DNA of 64,000 bases from contig NZ_FOZE01000001.1 in the NCBI RefSeq assembly GCF_900113225.1, positions 620,001 to 684,000 on the forward strand. Reading direction: 5' to 3'. The notes under the pieces are model-generated. The model was not told the origin of the DNA and ran no database searches. It saw only the letters and a list, made by a program, of their open reading frames with translations. This document shows positions 53,607 to 63,480 of the stretch, one piece after another. A program made the translations under genes and the position numbers. Within the stretch, counting starts at the first letter, position 1. Each line of letters opens with the position of its first letter. Source of the stretch: Mitsuaria sp. PDC51 (GTDB lineage Bacteria > Pseudomonadota > Gammaproteobacteria > Burkholderiales > Burkholderiaceae_C).

Positions 53607-54020
53607 TCAGAGGATCTCGTCGACCAACGCCTTGCCCGCGACGGCGCCCGCCGCGAGGTAGGCGCCGACGCTGCTGCCGAGCTCGCCGGCCTCCTTCATC
53701 ACGGTGCTCGCGCCGCTGGCCACCGCGTCCTTGACCTCGCCCGCCAGTTCCGCCACCTCGGACACGCCGCTCGAGACCGCGTGGCCCACCGCCTTGGCGC
53801 CGTCCTCCAGCGCCTGCAGGCCTTCCTCGCTCCAATGGACGACGCTGCTCACCGCGTTCTCGCCGCCTTGCCAGGCGGCCTGCGCCAGGCCGATCGCGCC
53901 GGCGGCGACGCTGCCGTACTCGCGGGCGTTGATCTCGAAGCTGCCGCTCGGCCGGTTGACGAGTTGGCGCGACGCGACCGGCGCGGCGCCGGTGCCGTTG
54001 ATCTGGGAAACCGTGGTCAT
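53607..54020 (-). CDS. Small Ala-rich protein of unknown function
   Basis: Protein of 137 residues; ATG 54020 sits behind a strong GGAGGGG site, which decides the start over upstream ATGs. It has no signal peptide, no Cys and one Trp-rich spot (AAWQGGENAVSSVVHWSEE). Residues 65-115 are a long amphipathic helix region with Ala/Val/Glu/Lys and Gly breaks (ALEDGAKAVGHAVSSGVSEVAELAGEVKDAVASG), ending in a Gly/Ala-rich hydrophobic segment. The N-terminal 30 residues are Ser/Thr/Asn-rich and polar. It lies 208 bases upstream of the 1,298-residue gene on the same strand. Composition resembles small secreted or membrane-active proteins, but I recognise no family. Confidence 0.65.
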   Translation of the reverse strand: MTTVSQINGTGAAPVASRQLVNRPSGSFEINAREYGSVAAGAIGLAQAAWQGGENAVSSVVHWSEEGLQALEDGAKAVGHAVSSGVSEVAELAGEVKDAVASGASTVMKEAGELGSSVGAYLAAGAVAGKALVDEIL

Positions 54021-54321
54021 GACCCCTCCAGGGTGTGTGCTTGGTGAGCCCATTCTTCCGGCGGCCGGCACGGCGGATGCCCACATGAGCGACCAGGGCC
54101 GACGGCTCTACAAACTTTCTATATTTCCTGCTGCACATCTGCCGACGCCCTTGTGCCGCGCTTGTGAACAAGCGTTTCGGGACTCGGCGCCGCTCATGTC
54201 GGAAACCGCGATGCGCCCGTTGTTGTCGACTGTTTGTCCCGCTCGTCGGCGTCCATGTCGGCCGCGTGCCAGGCTTGGCACGCGCCGGTCGCGCCATGAC
54301 GCTGGGATATGCTTGCCCGCT
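54021..54321. other. Divergent intergenic region, small protein / nudB
   Basis: About 300 bases without a convincing gene. There is an AT-rich patch (CTATATTT) at about 54118-54127 that could serve a minus-strand -10, and the dyad CGCTTGTGAACAAGCG at 54159-54174, which looks like an operator or hairpin. It marks the right edge of the accessory island. Confidence 0.4.
54159..54174. promoter_or_regulatory. Operator-like dyad CGCTTGTGAACAAGCG
   Basis: A 7+7-base inverted repeat with a 2-base centre lies about midway between the small island gene and nudB, 139 bases upstream of the former. It could bind a dimeric regulator or form a small RNA hairpin; no regulator gene is adjacent. Confidence 0.35.
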
Positions 54322-54879
54322 ATGAGCGAAGTGCCTCTCGCCCCTGCCGCGATGCCGTCGGCGGCCGCCGCCGCGGACACCGATACCGACGCCGATGCGT
54401 CCGCGCGCCCCTACAAGATTCCTGAGTCGGTGCTGGTCGTGATCCACACGCCGGCGCTGGACGTGCTGATGCTGGAACGCGCCGACCGGCCCGGTTTCTG
54501 GCAGTGCGTGACCGGCTCCAAGGACCGCCTCGACGAGCCGCTGGTCGAGACCGCGAGCCGCGAGGTGCTCGAGGAAACCGGCATCCGCGTGCAAGACCTG
54601 GCCCCCGGCGCGCTCGACGACTGGGGCCTGGTCAATGTCTACGAGATCTATCCGGTCTGGCGCCACCGCTACGCCCCGGGCGTGAGCCGCAACACCGAAC
54701 ATGTCTTCGGCCTGACGGTGCCGGCCGGCACCGCGGTGACGCTGGCGCCGCGCGAGCACCTGCGCTACCGCTGGCTGCCCTGGCGCGAGGCCGCCGACCT
54801 GTGCTTCTCGCCCTCCAACGCCGAGGCCGTGCTGCAGCTGCCCGCGCAGCGCGCCCGCCGGGCCGGGAGCGCCGCATGA
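54322..54879 (+). CDS. nudB: Dihydroneopterin triphosphate diphosphatase (Nudix)
   Basis: Nudix hydrolase of 185 residues for folate synthesis. ATG 54322 gives a 30-residue Ala/Asp-rich extension before YKIPESVLVVIHTPALDVLMLERADRPGFWQCVTGS, the NudB opening; ATG 54352 is possible. The Nudix box is GSKDRLDEPLVETASREVLEETGI with all conserved Glu residues. WRHRYAPGVSRNTEHVFGLTVP follows as in NudB. Overlaps the next gene by ATGA. Confidence 0.9.
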   Translation: MSEVPLAPAAMPSAAAAADTDTDADASARPYKIPESVLVVIHTPALDVLMLERADRPGFWQCVTGSKDRLDEPLVETASREVLEETGIRVQDLAPGALDDWGLVNVYEIYPVWRHRYAPGVSRNTEHVFGLTVPAGTAVTLAPREHLRYRWLPWREAADLCFSPSNAEAVLQLPAQRARRAGSAA

Positions 54880-55706
54880 TCCGCCGCACCCCGCGCCACG
54901 CGGCCGTGGCCAATTCCGCGACCACCGACACCTCGCCCGCGGACAGCGTCGGCCGGCTGCGGGTGGCGACCTACAACATCCACAAGGGCGTGCGGGGCAT
55001 GGGGCCGGGCAAGCGGCTGGAGATCCACAACCTGGGCATGGGCGTGCAGGCGCTGGACGCGGACCTGGTGTTCCTGCAGGAGGTGCGGCTCTTCCACCAC
55101 CGCGAGGCGCGCCAGTTCGAGCGCACCTGGTTCGGCTGGCCGGAGCAGGGCCAGGCGGAGTTCCTCGCGCCCGAGGGCTACGAGGTGGCCTACCGCACCA
55201 ACGCGGTGACGCGCCATGGCGAGCATGGCAACGCGCTGCTGTCGCGCTACCCGATCGGGGACGTCGGCCACCATGACGTGTCGGACCACCGCTTCGAGCA
55301 GCGCGGCCTGCTGCATGTGCCGGTGCAGTGGCAGGGCACGGAGGTGCACGCGGTGGTGGCGCACCTGGGGCTGATCCACGGCAGCCGGGTGCGGCAGGTG
55401 CAGCGGCTGGGCGCGTTCATCGAGGACCATGTGCCCAAGGGCGCGCCGCTGGTGGTGGCCGGCGACTTCAACGACTGGGGCGAGCGGCTGGACGAGCCGA
55501 TGCGCGCCGGCGGGCTGAGCCGCGCGGCGCTGCCGGGCGCGCGGCGCTCGCTGCCGACCTTCCCGTCGCGGGTGCCGGTGTTCTCGCTGGACCGCATCTA
55601 CACGCGCGGGCTGCGCTGCGTCGACATGAAGGTGCCGCGCGGTCCGGCCTGGGCGCGCATGTCCGACCACCTGCCGCTGCTGGCTGAACTCGTCCTGGAA
55701 TCTTGA
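54876..55706 (+). CDS. Endonuclease/exonuclease/phosphatase family protein
   Basis: Metal-dependent phosphodiesterase fold, 276 residues. RVATYNIHKGVRGMG near residue 30, LVFLQEVRLFHH with the metal-binding Glu, HGNALLSRYP, VVAHLGLIHGSRVRQV, VVAGDFNDWGE and the C-terminal MSDHLPLLAEL with Asp-His are the conserved sites. It is coupled to nudB and to clsB by overlapping start/stop codons. In Burkholderiales this gene regularly precedes clsB and may act on phospholipid-derived substrates, but the true substrate is unknown. Confidence 0.88.
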   Translation: MIRRTPRHAAVANSATTDTSPADSVGRLRVATYNIHKGVRGMGPGKRLEIHNLGMGVQALDADLVFLQEVRLFHHREARQFERTWFGWPEQGQAEFLAPEGYEVAYRTNAVTRHGEHGNALLSRYPIGDVGHHDVSDHRFEQRGLLHVPVQWQGTEVHAVVAHLGLIHGSRVRQVQRLGAFIEDHVPKGAPLVVAGDFNDWGERLDEPMRAGGLSRAALPGARRSLPTFPSRVPVFSLDRIYTRGLRCVDMKVPRGPAWARMSDHLPLLAELVLES

Positions 55707-56977
55707 AGCGGCCGCAGGAACCCCTCTTCCCCTGGACCCTCGGGTCGCAGCCCAGCTTCTCGGGCGGCAACGCGGTGGGGCTGCTGTGCGGGGGCGATGC
55801 GCTGTTCCCGGCGCAGATCGCGGCGATCGACCGGGCCGAGCACGAGGTCTGGCTCGCCACCTACATCTTTCATGACGACGAGGCCGGCGCCGCGACGCTG
55901 GGCGCCTTGCGGCGCGCGGCGCTGCGCGGCGTGCGGGTGCGGGTGGTCGTGGACGGCTTCGGCTCCAAGGCCAGCCTGGGCTGGCTGCGCGAGCAGCTGG
56001 ACGGCGCGCCGGTGGCGCTGGCGGTGTTCCGGCCGATCGACCGCTGGTGGAACTGGCTGCATCCCGGTCAGCTGCGGCGGCTGCACCAGAAGCTGTGCGT
56101 GGTGGACGGGCAGGTCGGTTTCGTCGGCGGCATCAACGTGATCGACGACCGCATCGACCTGCATCACGGCCGCACCGAGGCGCCGCGGCTGGACTTCGCG
56201 GTGAGCGTCAGCGGCCCGGCGGTGCGGGCGATCGAGCAGGCCGCGCGCGCCGTCTGGACGCGGGCCTGGCTGGGGCACGACTTCGGCGACGAGATGCGCG
56301 CGATGATCCGCAGCGCCTCGCCGGCGCGGCGCGCCAAGCGCCTGATGCGCCGCATCCGGATGCCGCGCGGCGAGCACCGCCGGCGGGACCCCGAGCGCCT
56401 GGCGCCGGTGCGCGTGGCCTTCGTGCTGCGCGACAACCTGCGCCAGCGCCGCACGATCGAGCGCGCCTATGTCGAGGCGATCCGCGGCGCGACCGCGCGG
56501 GTGGACCTGATCACGCCCTACTTCTATCCGGGGCAGCGCTTCCGGCGCGCGCTGAAGGACGCGGCCCGGCGCGGCGTCCAGGTCAGGCTGCTGCTGCAGG
56601 GCAAGGTCGATTACAAGATCGCGGCGATGGCGGCGCATGCGCTCTACGACGAGCTGCTCGGCCACGGCGTGCAGATCTACGAGTACACGCCGGCCTTCCT
56701 GCATGCCAAGGTCTGCGTCGTCGACAACGACTGGGCGACGGTGGGCAGCTCCAACATCGATCCGCTGTCGCTGCTGCTCAACCTGGAGGCGAACATCGTG
56801 GTGCGCGACGCGCCGTTCGCCGGGGACGTGGCCCGCGAGTTCGACGCGGCGGTCGCCCGCTCGCGGCGCGTCGAACATCCCGAAGGCCGCGGCCTGCGCG
56901 GCGTGCTCGGGCGCGCGCTGGTGGCGTGGGTGGCCTATGTCTACCTGCGCGTGGCGGGGCTGACCGGGCGGTATTGA
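55703..56977 (+). CDS. clsB: Cardiolipin synthase B-like phospholipase D protein
   Basis: Phospholipase-D superfamily protein of 424 residues. The TTG start at 55703 overlaps the upstream TGA. Two HKD motifs are present: LHQKLCVVDGQVGFVGGINV around residue 128 and LHAKVCVVDNDWATVGSSN around residue 333. Between them, ATARVDLITPYFYPG and ALKDAARRGVQVRLLLQGKVDY match ClsB/YbhO. It makes cardiolipin at the inner membrane. The C-terminal LVAWVAYVYLRVAGL is hydrophobic and probably membrane-associated. Confidence 0.9.
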   Translation: MKRPQEPLFPWTLGSQPSFSGGNAVGLLCGGDALFPAQIAAIDRAEHEVWLATYIFHDDEAGAATLGALRRAALRGVRVRVVVDGFGSKASLGWLREQLDGAPVALAVFRPIDRWWNWLHPGQLRRLHQKLCVVDGQVGFVGGINVIDDRIDLHHGRTEAPRLDFAVSVSGPAVRAIEQAARAVWTRAWLGHDFGDEMRAMIRSASPARRAKRLMRRIRMPRGEHRRRDPERLAPVRVAFVLRDNLRQRRTIERAYVEAIRGATARVDLITPYFYPGQRFRRALKDAARRGVQVRLLLQGKVDYKIAAMAAHALYDELLGHGVQIYEYTPAFLHAKVCVVDNDWATVGSSNIDPLSLLLNLEANIVVRDAPFAGDVAREFDAAVARSRRVEHPEGRGLRGVLGRALVAWVAYVYLRVAGLTGRY

Positions 56978-57067
56978 GCGTTCGTGCGGGAGGCCAAGCG
57001 CGGGCTCTCCACGATGCAGGGGGCATCGCGTCCGCGAACCCCCAGCATCATTCCGGCCCCACTCGCA

Positions 57068-57099
57068 GTCGTGGGACACGACGATCCTCGAACCGAGGA
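57068..57099. terminator. Paired hairpins between clsB and the esterase gene
   Basis: GTCGTG/CACGAC (57068-57082) and TCCTCG/CGAGGA (57085-57099) are two adjacent 6-bp stems with 3-base loops in the gap between convergent genes. There is no T-run, so termination activity is inferred from position. Confidence 0.4.
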
Positions 57100-57104
57100 C
57101 TGAG

Positions 57105-58472
57105 TCAATAGGTGCCTTGGCCCTTGGGCATCGGAGGACGGACCTCGACAGGGAACGGATCCCGCTGCTGACGATTGCCGTCGCGCGGCTTGGCGTTGAA
57201 CTGCCGGTCGACGAAGCGCAGCATCGGCTCCACACGCGCCGCCCAGCTCGCTTCATCATGCGTTGCGCCCTCCGCCTCGAGGTAGGCGATGTCTCCGCTG
57301 GCCCAGCCGCGCGCGTACAGCACGCCACGCAGCTTGCGCAATTGCCGGATCGCCTCGGCCCCTTCGCCAGTCCCCATGTCCAGCCACAGCTTCGGACGCG
57401 GCACCGACATCGGCAGCGGTGTCTTCTGCGCATCCCGAATCGGGAATTCGTTGTCCCACCACAGCGAGGGCGACACCACCAGCGCCGTGCCGAACACGTC
57501 GCCGTGATGCACCGCCAGCCACAGGCTCATGATCCCGCCCAGCGACGATCCGCCCACCGCCGTGTGCGCCGCGTCCGGCAGCGTGCGGTAGCGCGCGTCG
57601 ATCGCGGGCTTGAGCTGCTCGATCAGGTAGCGCGCGTAGGCCGCCGCCTGGCCGCCCTGCGTGTGGCCGTCGCGGCTCATCGCGGTGGCGGTGTACTCGT
57701 CGATGCGGCGCGCGGTGTTGTTGACCGCCACGATGATCATCGGCTGGACCTGCCCGTCCACCGTCAGCCGCTGCGCCGTCTCGTCGACCTGCCATTCGGC
57801 GCCGGCTGCCGCCGCGTCGAAGACGTTCTGCCCGTCGTGCAGGTAGAGCACCGGATAACGGCGCTGCGTGTCGCGCTCGTAGTTCGGCGGCAGCCAGACC
57901 TGCACGCCGCGCGCGCCGACGAAGCGCTCCGGCAGCGGCTCCAGGCGTTCGATGGTGCCGGCGCGGCTCAGCGAGATCGGCGCGCCCGGCGCGTTGAACG
58001 CACGCGTGACGCGCACCTCGTCCGACACCAGCTCGATCGCGCGGTTGCCGCCGGTCTCCCAGCCCGCGTCGCCTTCGCCCTGGCCGGGGCGCTCGATGCG
58101 GAACTTGTAGGGCACGGTGCCGCCCGGCGGCACGCGCTCGAAGCTCGTGGTGACGCTGTACCAGCCGTCGCGCCCCAGCCCGGCGGCCGGCGCGATCAGC
58201 GAGCGCGTCCAGCTCAGCGGCGCGGCGCCGCCACGCACGCCCACCATGTCGCGGGCCGGATCGAAGCGGCCGGCGGCGATCTCCTCGCGCAGGTCGATGT
58301 CGAAGACGACCCGGGTCGCAGCGAAGGCGCGCGGTGCGACCAGCATCGCCGCCATCAGCAGCAACAGCGCGGCAACGAAGCGGACAAGCGCGGGCGAGGG
58401 GCGAGCCGGCGCGCGGCCGGCGGAAACGACAACGGCGCGCGGGAGGCGCGCCGTGGAGGCGGTGTGAGGCAT
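57105..58472 (-). CDS. Secreted esterase (enterochelin-esterase/esterase D type) with N-terminal CBM20-like domain
   Basis: Exported alpha/beta-hydrolase of 455 residues. The signal region has a long Arg-containing n-region, then VRFVAALLLLMAAMLVAPRAFA ending near residue 51. Residues about 52-165 look like a starch-binding/CBM20-type beta-sandwich (VVFDIDLREEIAAGRFDPARDMVGVRGG, GTVPYKFRIE). The catalytic domain has VLYLHDGQNVFD, MIIVAVNN and the nucleophile Ser in TAVGGSSLGGIMSLWLA at about 307. The active-site His is probably in EGATHDEASW. The substrate is unknown. It is isolated between clsB and the hut genes. Confidence 0.85.
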   Translation of the reverse strand: MPHTASTARLPRAVVVSAGRAPARPSPALVRFVAALLLLMAAMLVAPRAFAATRVVFDIDLREEIAAGRFDPARDMVGVRGGAAPLSWTRSLIAPAAGLGRDGWYSVTTSFERVPPGGTVPYKFRIERPGQGEGDAGWETGGNRAIELVSDEVRVTRAFNAPGAPISLSRAGTIERLEPLPERFVGARGVQVWLPPNYERDTQRRYPVLYLHDGQNVFDAAAAGAEWQVDETAQRLTVDGQVQPMIIVAVNNTARRIDEYTATAMSRDGHTQGGQAAAYARYLIEQLKPAIDARYRTLPDAAHTAVGGSSLGGIMSLWLAVHHGDVFGTALVVSPSLWWDNEFPIRDAQKTPLPMSVPRPKLWLDMGTGEGAEAIRQLRKLRGVLYARGWASGDIAYLEAEGATHDEASWAARVEPMLRFVDRQFNAKPRDGNRQQRDPFPVEVRPPMPKGQGTY

Positions 58473-58491
58473 GTGGAACCCACCAGGTGAG

Positions 58492-58515
58492 CCGGACGGT
58501 CAGGCCGCCGTCCGG
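58492..58515 (-). terminator. Hairpin downstream of hutH
   Basis: CCGGACGG and CCGTCCGG form an 8-bp stem with an 8-base loop, 40 bases past the hutH stop and 19 bases before the esterase start on the same strand. It has no T-run and may separate the hut transcripts from the esterase gene. Confidence 0.4.
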
Positions 58516-58554
58516 CGGGTCGGCGGCGGGCCGGGCCCGCCGAGGCCTCGGATG

Positions 58555-60114
58555 TTAGTCCAGCACGACCAGCTCGGTGCGCGCGCGCAGCAGCGCCGCG
58601 GGACCGCGCGGACCATCGTCGTTGACCAGCGCGAAGGCGCGCTCGATGTCCGGCGCCAGGTAGTGGTCGGTGGGCATGGCGGGGCAGCGCTCGCGCAGCA
58701 GGGCGTGCATGTCCTCCAGCGGCGCCGAGCTGCGCAGCGGGCGCAGGAACTCGATGCCCTGGGCCGCGGCCAGCAGCTCGATCGCGACGATGTGCGCCGT
58801 GTTGTCGAGCATCGGGCCCAGGCGGCGCGCGCCGAAGGTCGCCATCGAGACGTGGTCCTCCTGGTTGGCCGAGGTCGGCAGGCTGTCGACGCTGGCCGGA
58901 TGGGCGAGCGACTTGTTCTCGCTGGCCAGCGCCGCGGCGGTGACGTGGGCGATCATGAAGCCGGAGTTGAGGCCCGCGTTCTCTGTCAGGAAGGGCGGCA
59001 GGCGCGAGACGCCGGTGTCGATGAGCATCGCGATGCGGCGCTCGGCGATGGCGCCGACCTCCGCGATCGCGCAGGCCAGCGCGTCCGCCGCCAGCGCGAC
59101 CGGCTCCGCGTGGAAGTTGCCGCCCGAGATCATCGCGGCCGGGCCGTCGGCCGGCGCGAACACCAGCGGGTTGTCGGTGACCGCGTTGGCCTCGCGCAGC
59201 AGCACGTCGCGGACGTAGCGCGACTGGTCCAGGCAGGCGCCCATGACCTGCGGCTGGCAGCGCAGGCAGTAGGGGTCCTGCACCCGGTCGTCGCCATCGC
59301 GATGCGATTGACGGATCGGGCTGCCGGCGAGCAGCGCGCGGTAGGCCGCGGCCGTCTCGATCTGGCCGGGCTGGCCGCGCACCTCATGGATGCGGGGATC
59401 GAAGGGGCCGTCGCTGCCGCGCGCGGCGTCCAGGCTCAGCGCGCCGCTGACGACGGCGGCGGCATAGACGGTCTCGAAACGCAGCAGGCCCTCCAGCGCC
59501 AGCGCGGTCGAGGTCTGCGTGCCGTTGATCAGCGCCAGGCCCTCCTTGGCCTCCAGCACCAGCGGCTTCAGGCCGGCGCGCTCCAGCACCGCGAGCGCGG
59601 GCTGGCGCTGGCCGTCGACCAGCATCTCGCCTTCGCCCATCAGCGCCAGCGTCATGTGCGACAGCGGGGCGAGGTCGCCGGAGGCGCCCACCGATCCCTG
59701 CGCCGGCACGTAGGGCACCAGGCCCGCGTTGAAGGCGTCCAGGATGCTCTGCACGACGGACTCGCGCACGCCGGAGAAGCCGCGCGCCAGCGAGGCCGCC
59801 TTGGTCGCCAGCATCAGCCGCACGACCTGGGGCGCCAGCGGCGCGCCGACGCCGACGCAGTGCGAGCGGATCAGGTTGCGCTGCAGCGCCGCCAGCTCGT
59901 CCTTGCCGATGCGCTTGGAGGCCAGCTTGCCGAAGCCGGTGTTGACGCCGTAGACCGGATCGTCGCCGGCCGCGGCGGCCTGCACGACGGCGGCGCCGCG
60001 GCGGATCGTCGGCCAGGCGTCGGCGTGCAGCGTCAGCGTCACGCCGCCGGCGCGGATGCGGCGCAGCTGGTCCAGCGTCAGCCGGCCGGGGATGAGTTCA
60101 AGGGAAGTCGTCAT
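58555..60114 (-). CDS. hutH: Histidine ammonia-lyase
   Basis: First step of histidine breakdown, releasing ammonia to give urocanate. 519 residues, normal length. [12 protein letters not shown] near residue 57 and [15 protein letters not shown], whose Ala-Ser-Gly (about 145-147) self-cyclises to the MIO cofactor, are diagnostic; [19 protein letters not shown] and [15 protein letters not shown] complete the active site. It follows hutU by 69 bases. The gap carries a short GGATCGG direct repeat near 60,143-60,160. Confidence 0.97.
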   Translation of the reverse strand: MTTSLELIPGRLTLDQLRRIRAGGVTLTLHADAWPTIRRGAAVVQAAAAGDDPVYGVNTGFGKLASKRIGKDELAALQRNLIRSHCVGVGAPLAPQVVRLMLATKAASLARGFSGVRESVVQSILDAFNAGLVPYVPAQGSVGASGDLAPLSHMTLALMGEGEMLVDGQRQPALAVLERAGLKPLVLEAKEGLALINGTQTSTALALEGLLRFETVYAAAVVSGALSLDAARGSDGPFDPRIHEVRGQPGQIETAAAYRALLAGSPIRQSHRDGDDRVQDPYCLRCQPQVMGACLDQSRYVRDVLLREANAVTDNPLVFAPADGPAAMISGGNFHAEPVALAADALACAIAEVGAIAERRIAMLIDTGVSRLPPFLTENAGLNSGFMIAHVTAAALASENKSLAHPASVDSLPTSANQEDHVSMATFGARRLGPMLDNTAHIVAIELLAAAQGIEFLRPLRSSAPLEDMHALLRERCPAMPTDHYLAPDIERAFALVNDDGPRGPAALLRARTELVVLD

Positions 60115-60183
60115 GGGAACTCGGTTCGAGAACGGATTCGTGGATCGGGGATCGGGGATCGCGAGATCGAAAAGGGCGACGGC

Positions 60184-61878
<1,695 letters not shown>

Positions 61879-61930
61879 GGCGGTTCCTTCTCGGGAGGCT
61901 CGGGATCGTGTGGCGTGAGGGGGCGTGGGG

Positions 61931-63382
61931 TCAGCGGCGGCCGGGGGCCGTCTCGCCGTCGGGATAGATCATGGTGGCGGGCACGCGCATCGTGCGGCGC
62001 GCCAGCGGGTAATAGACCAGCGAGGTCAGCACCAGGCTGACGATCCAGGAGATGTCGGCGCCGCCCAGCCAGTCGGCGATCGGGCCGCGGTACAGCTTCT
62101 GGTTGAGGAAGGGGATCTGCACGATCACGCCCAGCAGGTAGCAGCCCAGCGCCATCGCGTTCCAGGCGCCGTAGCGGCCCTGCGGGTCGTAGAGCGCGGG
62201 AATGTCGACCTTCTCGCGCGAGACCAGGTAGTAGTCCACCAGGTTGATCGCGCTCCAGGGCACGAAGACCGCGAGCAGCAGCAGCACGAAGTTCTTGAAG
62301 TGGTTCAGGAAGTCGGCGCTGGCCAGCACCGCGATCGCCATCGAGGCCAGCACGAAGCCCAGGATGGTCGCCGCGCGGGCCGCCGCGCCGATGCGCAGCG
62401 ACGGCCGGAAGGCGCCCAGCGTGGTCAGCAGCGTCATGCAGCCGCCGTAGGCGTTCAGGCAGTTGACGGTCAGCTTGCCGGCGACGATCACCGCGTAGAT
62501 CGCCGCGGCCACGGCCGGCCCGGCGAGCTCGCCCATGAAGCCGACCTGGTTCTTCAGGAATCCGCCGCCCGCGGCCGCCACCAGCACGCCGAAGGTCATC
62601 GCCAGCTGCGCGCCCAGCACGGTGCCGGCGAAGGTGGTCCAGAAGGTGCGCGCGGTCGAGGTGCCGGACGGCAGGTAGCGCGAGTAGTCGGCCACGTAGG
62701 GCGCGAAGGTCAGCTGCCAGCCGGCCGACAGCGCCATCGTCAGCAGCAGCGAGGCCATGGTGAAAGGCTTCTGGCCGAAGACGGCGGCCACGTCCTGCTG
62801 CTGGAACAGCCGCAGCGCCAGGTAGCCGAAGCCCAGGATCCCCAGCACCGTGGCGATGCGGCCGACGATGTGGATCAGCCGGTAGCCCACGGTGGCGATC
62901 AGCGCGGTCAGCCCGCCGAAGATCGCGATGCCCACCAGCGGCGACTCCGCGCCCAGCAGCAGGTTGATCGCCTGGCCCGACAGCACCGTGCCGGTCGCGG
63001 CGAAGCCCAGGTACATCACCAGCGTCAGCAGCAGCGGCAGGGCCGCGCCCTTGACGCCGAACTGCACCCGGCTGGAGATCATCTGCGGCAGGCCCAGCCG
63101 CGGTCCCTGCGCCGAATGCAGCGCCATCACCGCGCCGCCCAGCAGGTTGCCCAGCAGCAGGCCGACGATCGCCGTCAGCGCCTCCGCGCCGAAGACGATG
63201 GCCAGGGCGCCGTCCACCACCGCGGTGATCTGCAGGTTGGCCGCCATCCAGAGGCTGAACTGGCTGCCCGGGCTGCCGTGGCGCTCGCGTTCGGGCACGC
63301 GGTCGATGGTGCGCGTCTCCAGCAGCCGGTCCGGCGGGGCGGACGCGCCGGCACGCGACGCGGCGGAAGTCGATACGGTCAT
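61931..63382 (-). CDS. NCS1-family transporter of the hut operon
   Basis: Cation symporter of the nucleobase:cation symporter-1 family, 483 residues with about 12 hydrophobic helices. Early sequence [57 protein letters not shown] and [15 protein letters not shown] are family features. Located first in the hut operon and downstream of the HutC operator, it most likely imports histidine or urocanate, as inferred from position. Family members more often carry cytosine, allantoin or hydantoins. Confidence 0.85.
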   Translation of the reverse strand: MTVSTSAASRAGASAPPDRLLETRTIDRVPERERHGSPGSQFSLWMAANLQITAVVDGALAIVFGAEALTAIVGLLLGNLLGGAVMALHSAQGPRLGLPQMISSRVQFGVKGAALPLLLTLVMYLGFAATGTVLSGQAINLLLGAESPLVGIAIFGGLTALIATVGYRLIHIVGRIATVLGILGFGYLALRLFQQQDVAAVFGQKPFTMASLLLTMALSAGWQLTFAPYVADYSRYLPSGTSTARTFWTTFAGTVLGAQLAMTFGVLVAAAGGGFLKNQVGFMGELAGPAVAAAIYAVIVAGKLTVNCLNAYGGCMTLLTTLGAFRPSLRIGAAARAATILGFVLASMAIAVLASADFLNHFKNFVLLLLAVFVPWSAINLVDYYLVSREKVDIPALYDPQGRYGAWNAMALGCYLLGVIVQIPFLNQKLYRGPIADWLGGADISWIVSLVLTSLVYYPLARRTMRVPATMIYPDGETAPGRR

Positions 63383-63436
63383 GGATGTCTCCTGGGCGCC
63401 GTCGTGCGTGTCGCATCTGCTGGCGGGATGCGGCGA

Positions 63437-63465
63437 ACTCTAGTTGTCTATACAAGTACAGTCAA
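63437..63465 (-). promoter_or_regulatory. Promoter of the hut operon
   Basis: On the minus strand TTGACT (63465-63460) and TAGAGT (63442-63437) are separated by exactly 17 bases, matching -35 and -10 elements. The operator lies wholly within the spacer. Transcription would start near 63430, about 48 bases before the transporter ATG. Confidence 0.7.
63444..63455. promoter_or_regulatory. Likely HutC operator
   Basis: TTGTCTATACAA is an imperfect palindrome (TTGT-N4-ACAA) closely resembling the TTGTATATACAA sites bound by HutC-type GntR repressors. It sits between the divergent hut genes and overlaps both predicted promoters, so one bound repressor could block both. Confidence 0.75.
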
Positions 63466-63472
63466 GTAGGAT
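63444..63472 (+). promoter_or_regulatory. Candidate promoter of hutC
   Basis: TTGTCT (63444-63449) and TAGGAT (63467-63472) are 17 bases apart. The -35 overlaps the operator, which predicts autoregulation. The start point would fall almost at the ATG, giving a very short or absent leader. Confidence 0.5.
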
Positions 63473-63480
63473 GCGACCCC

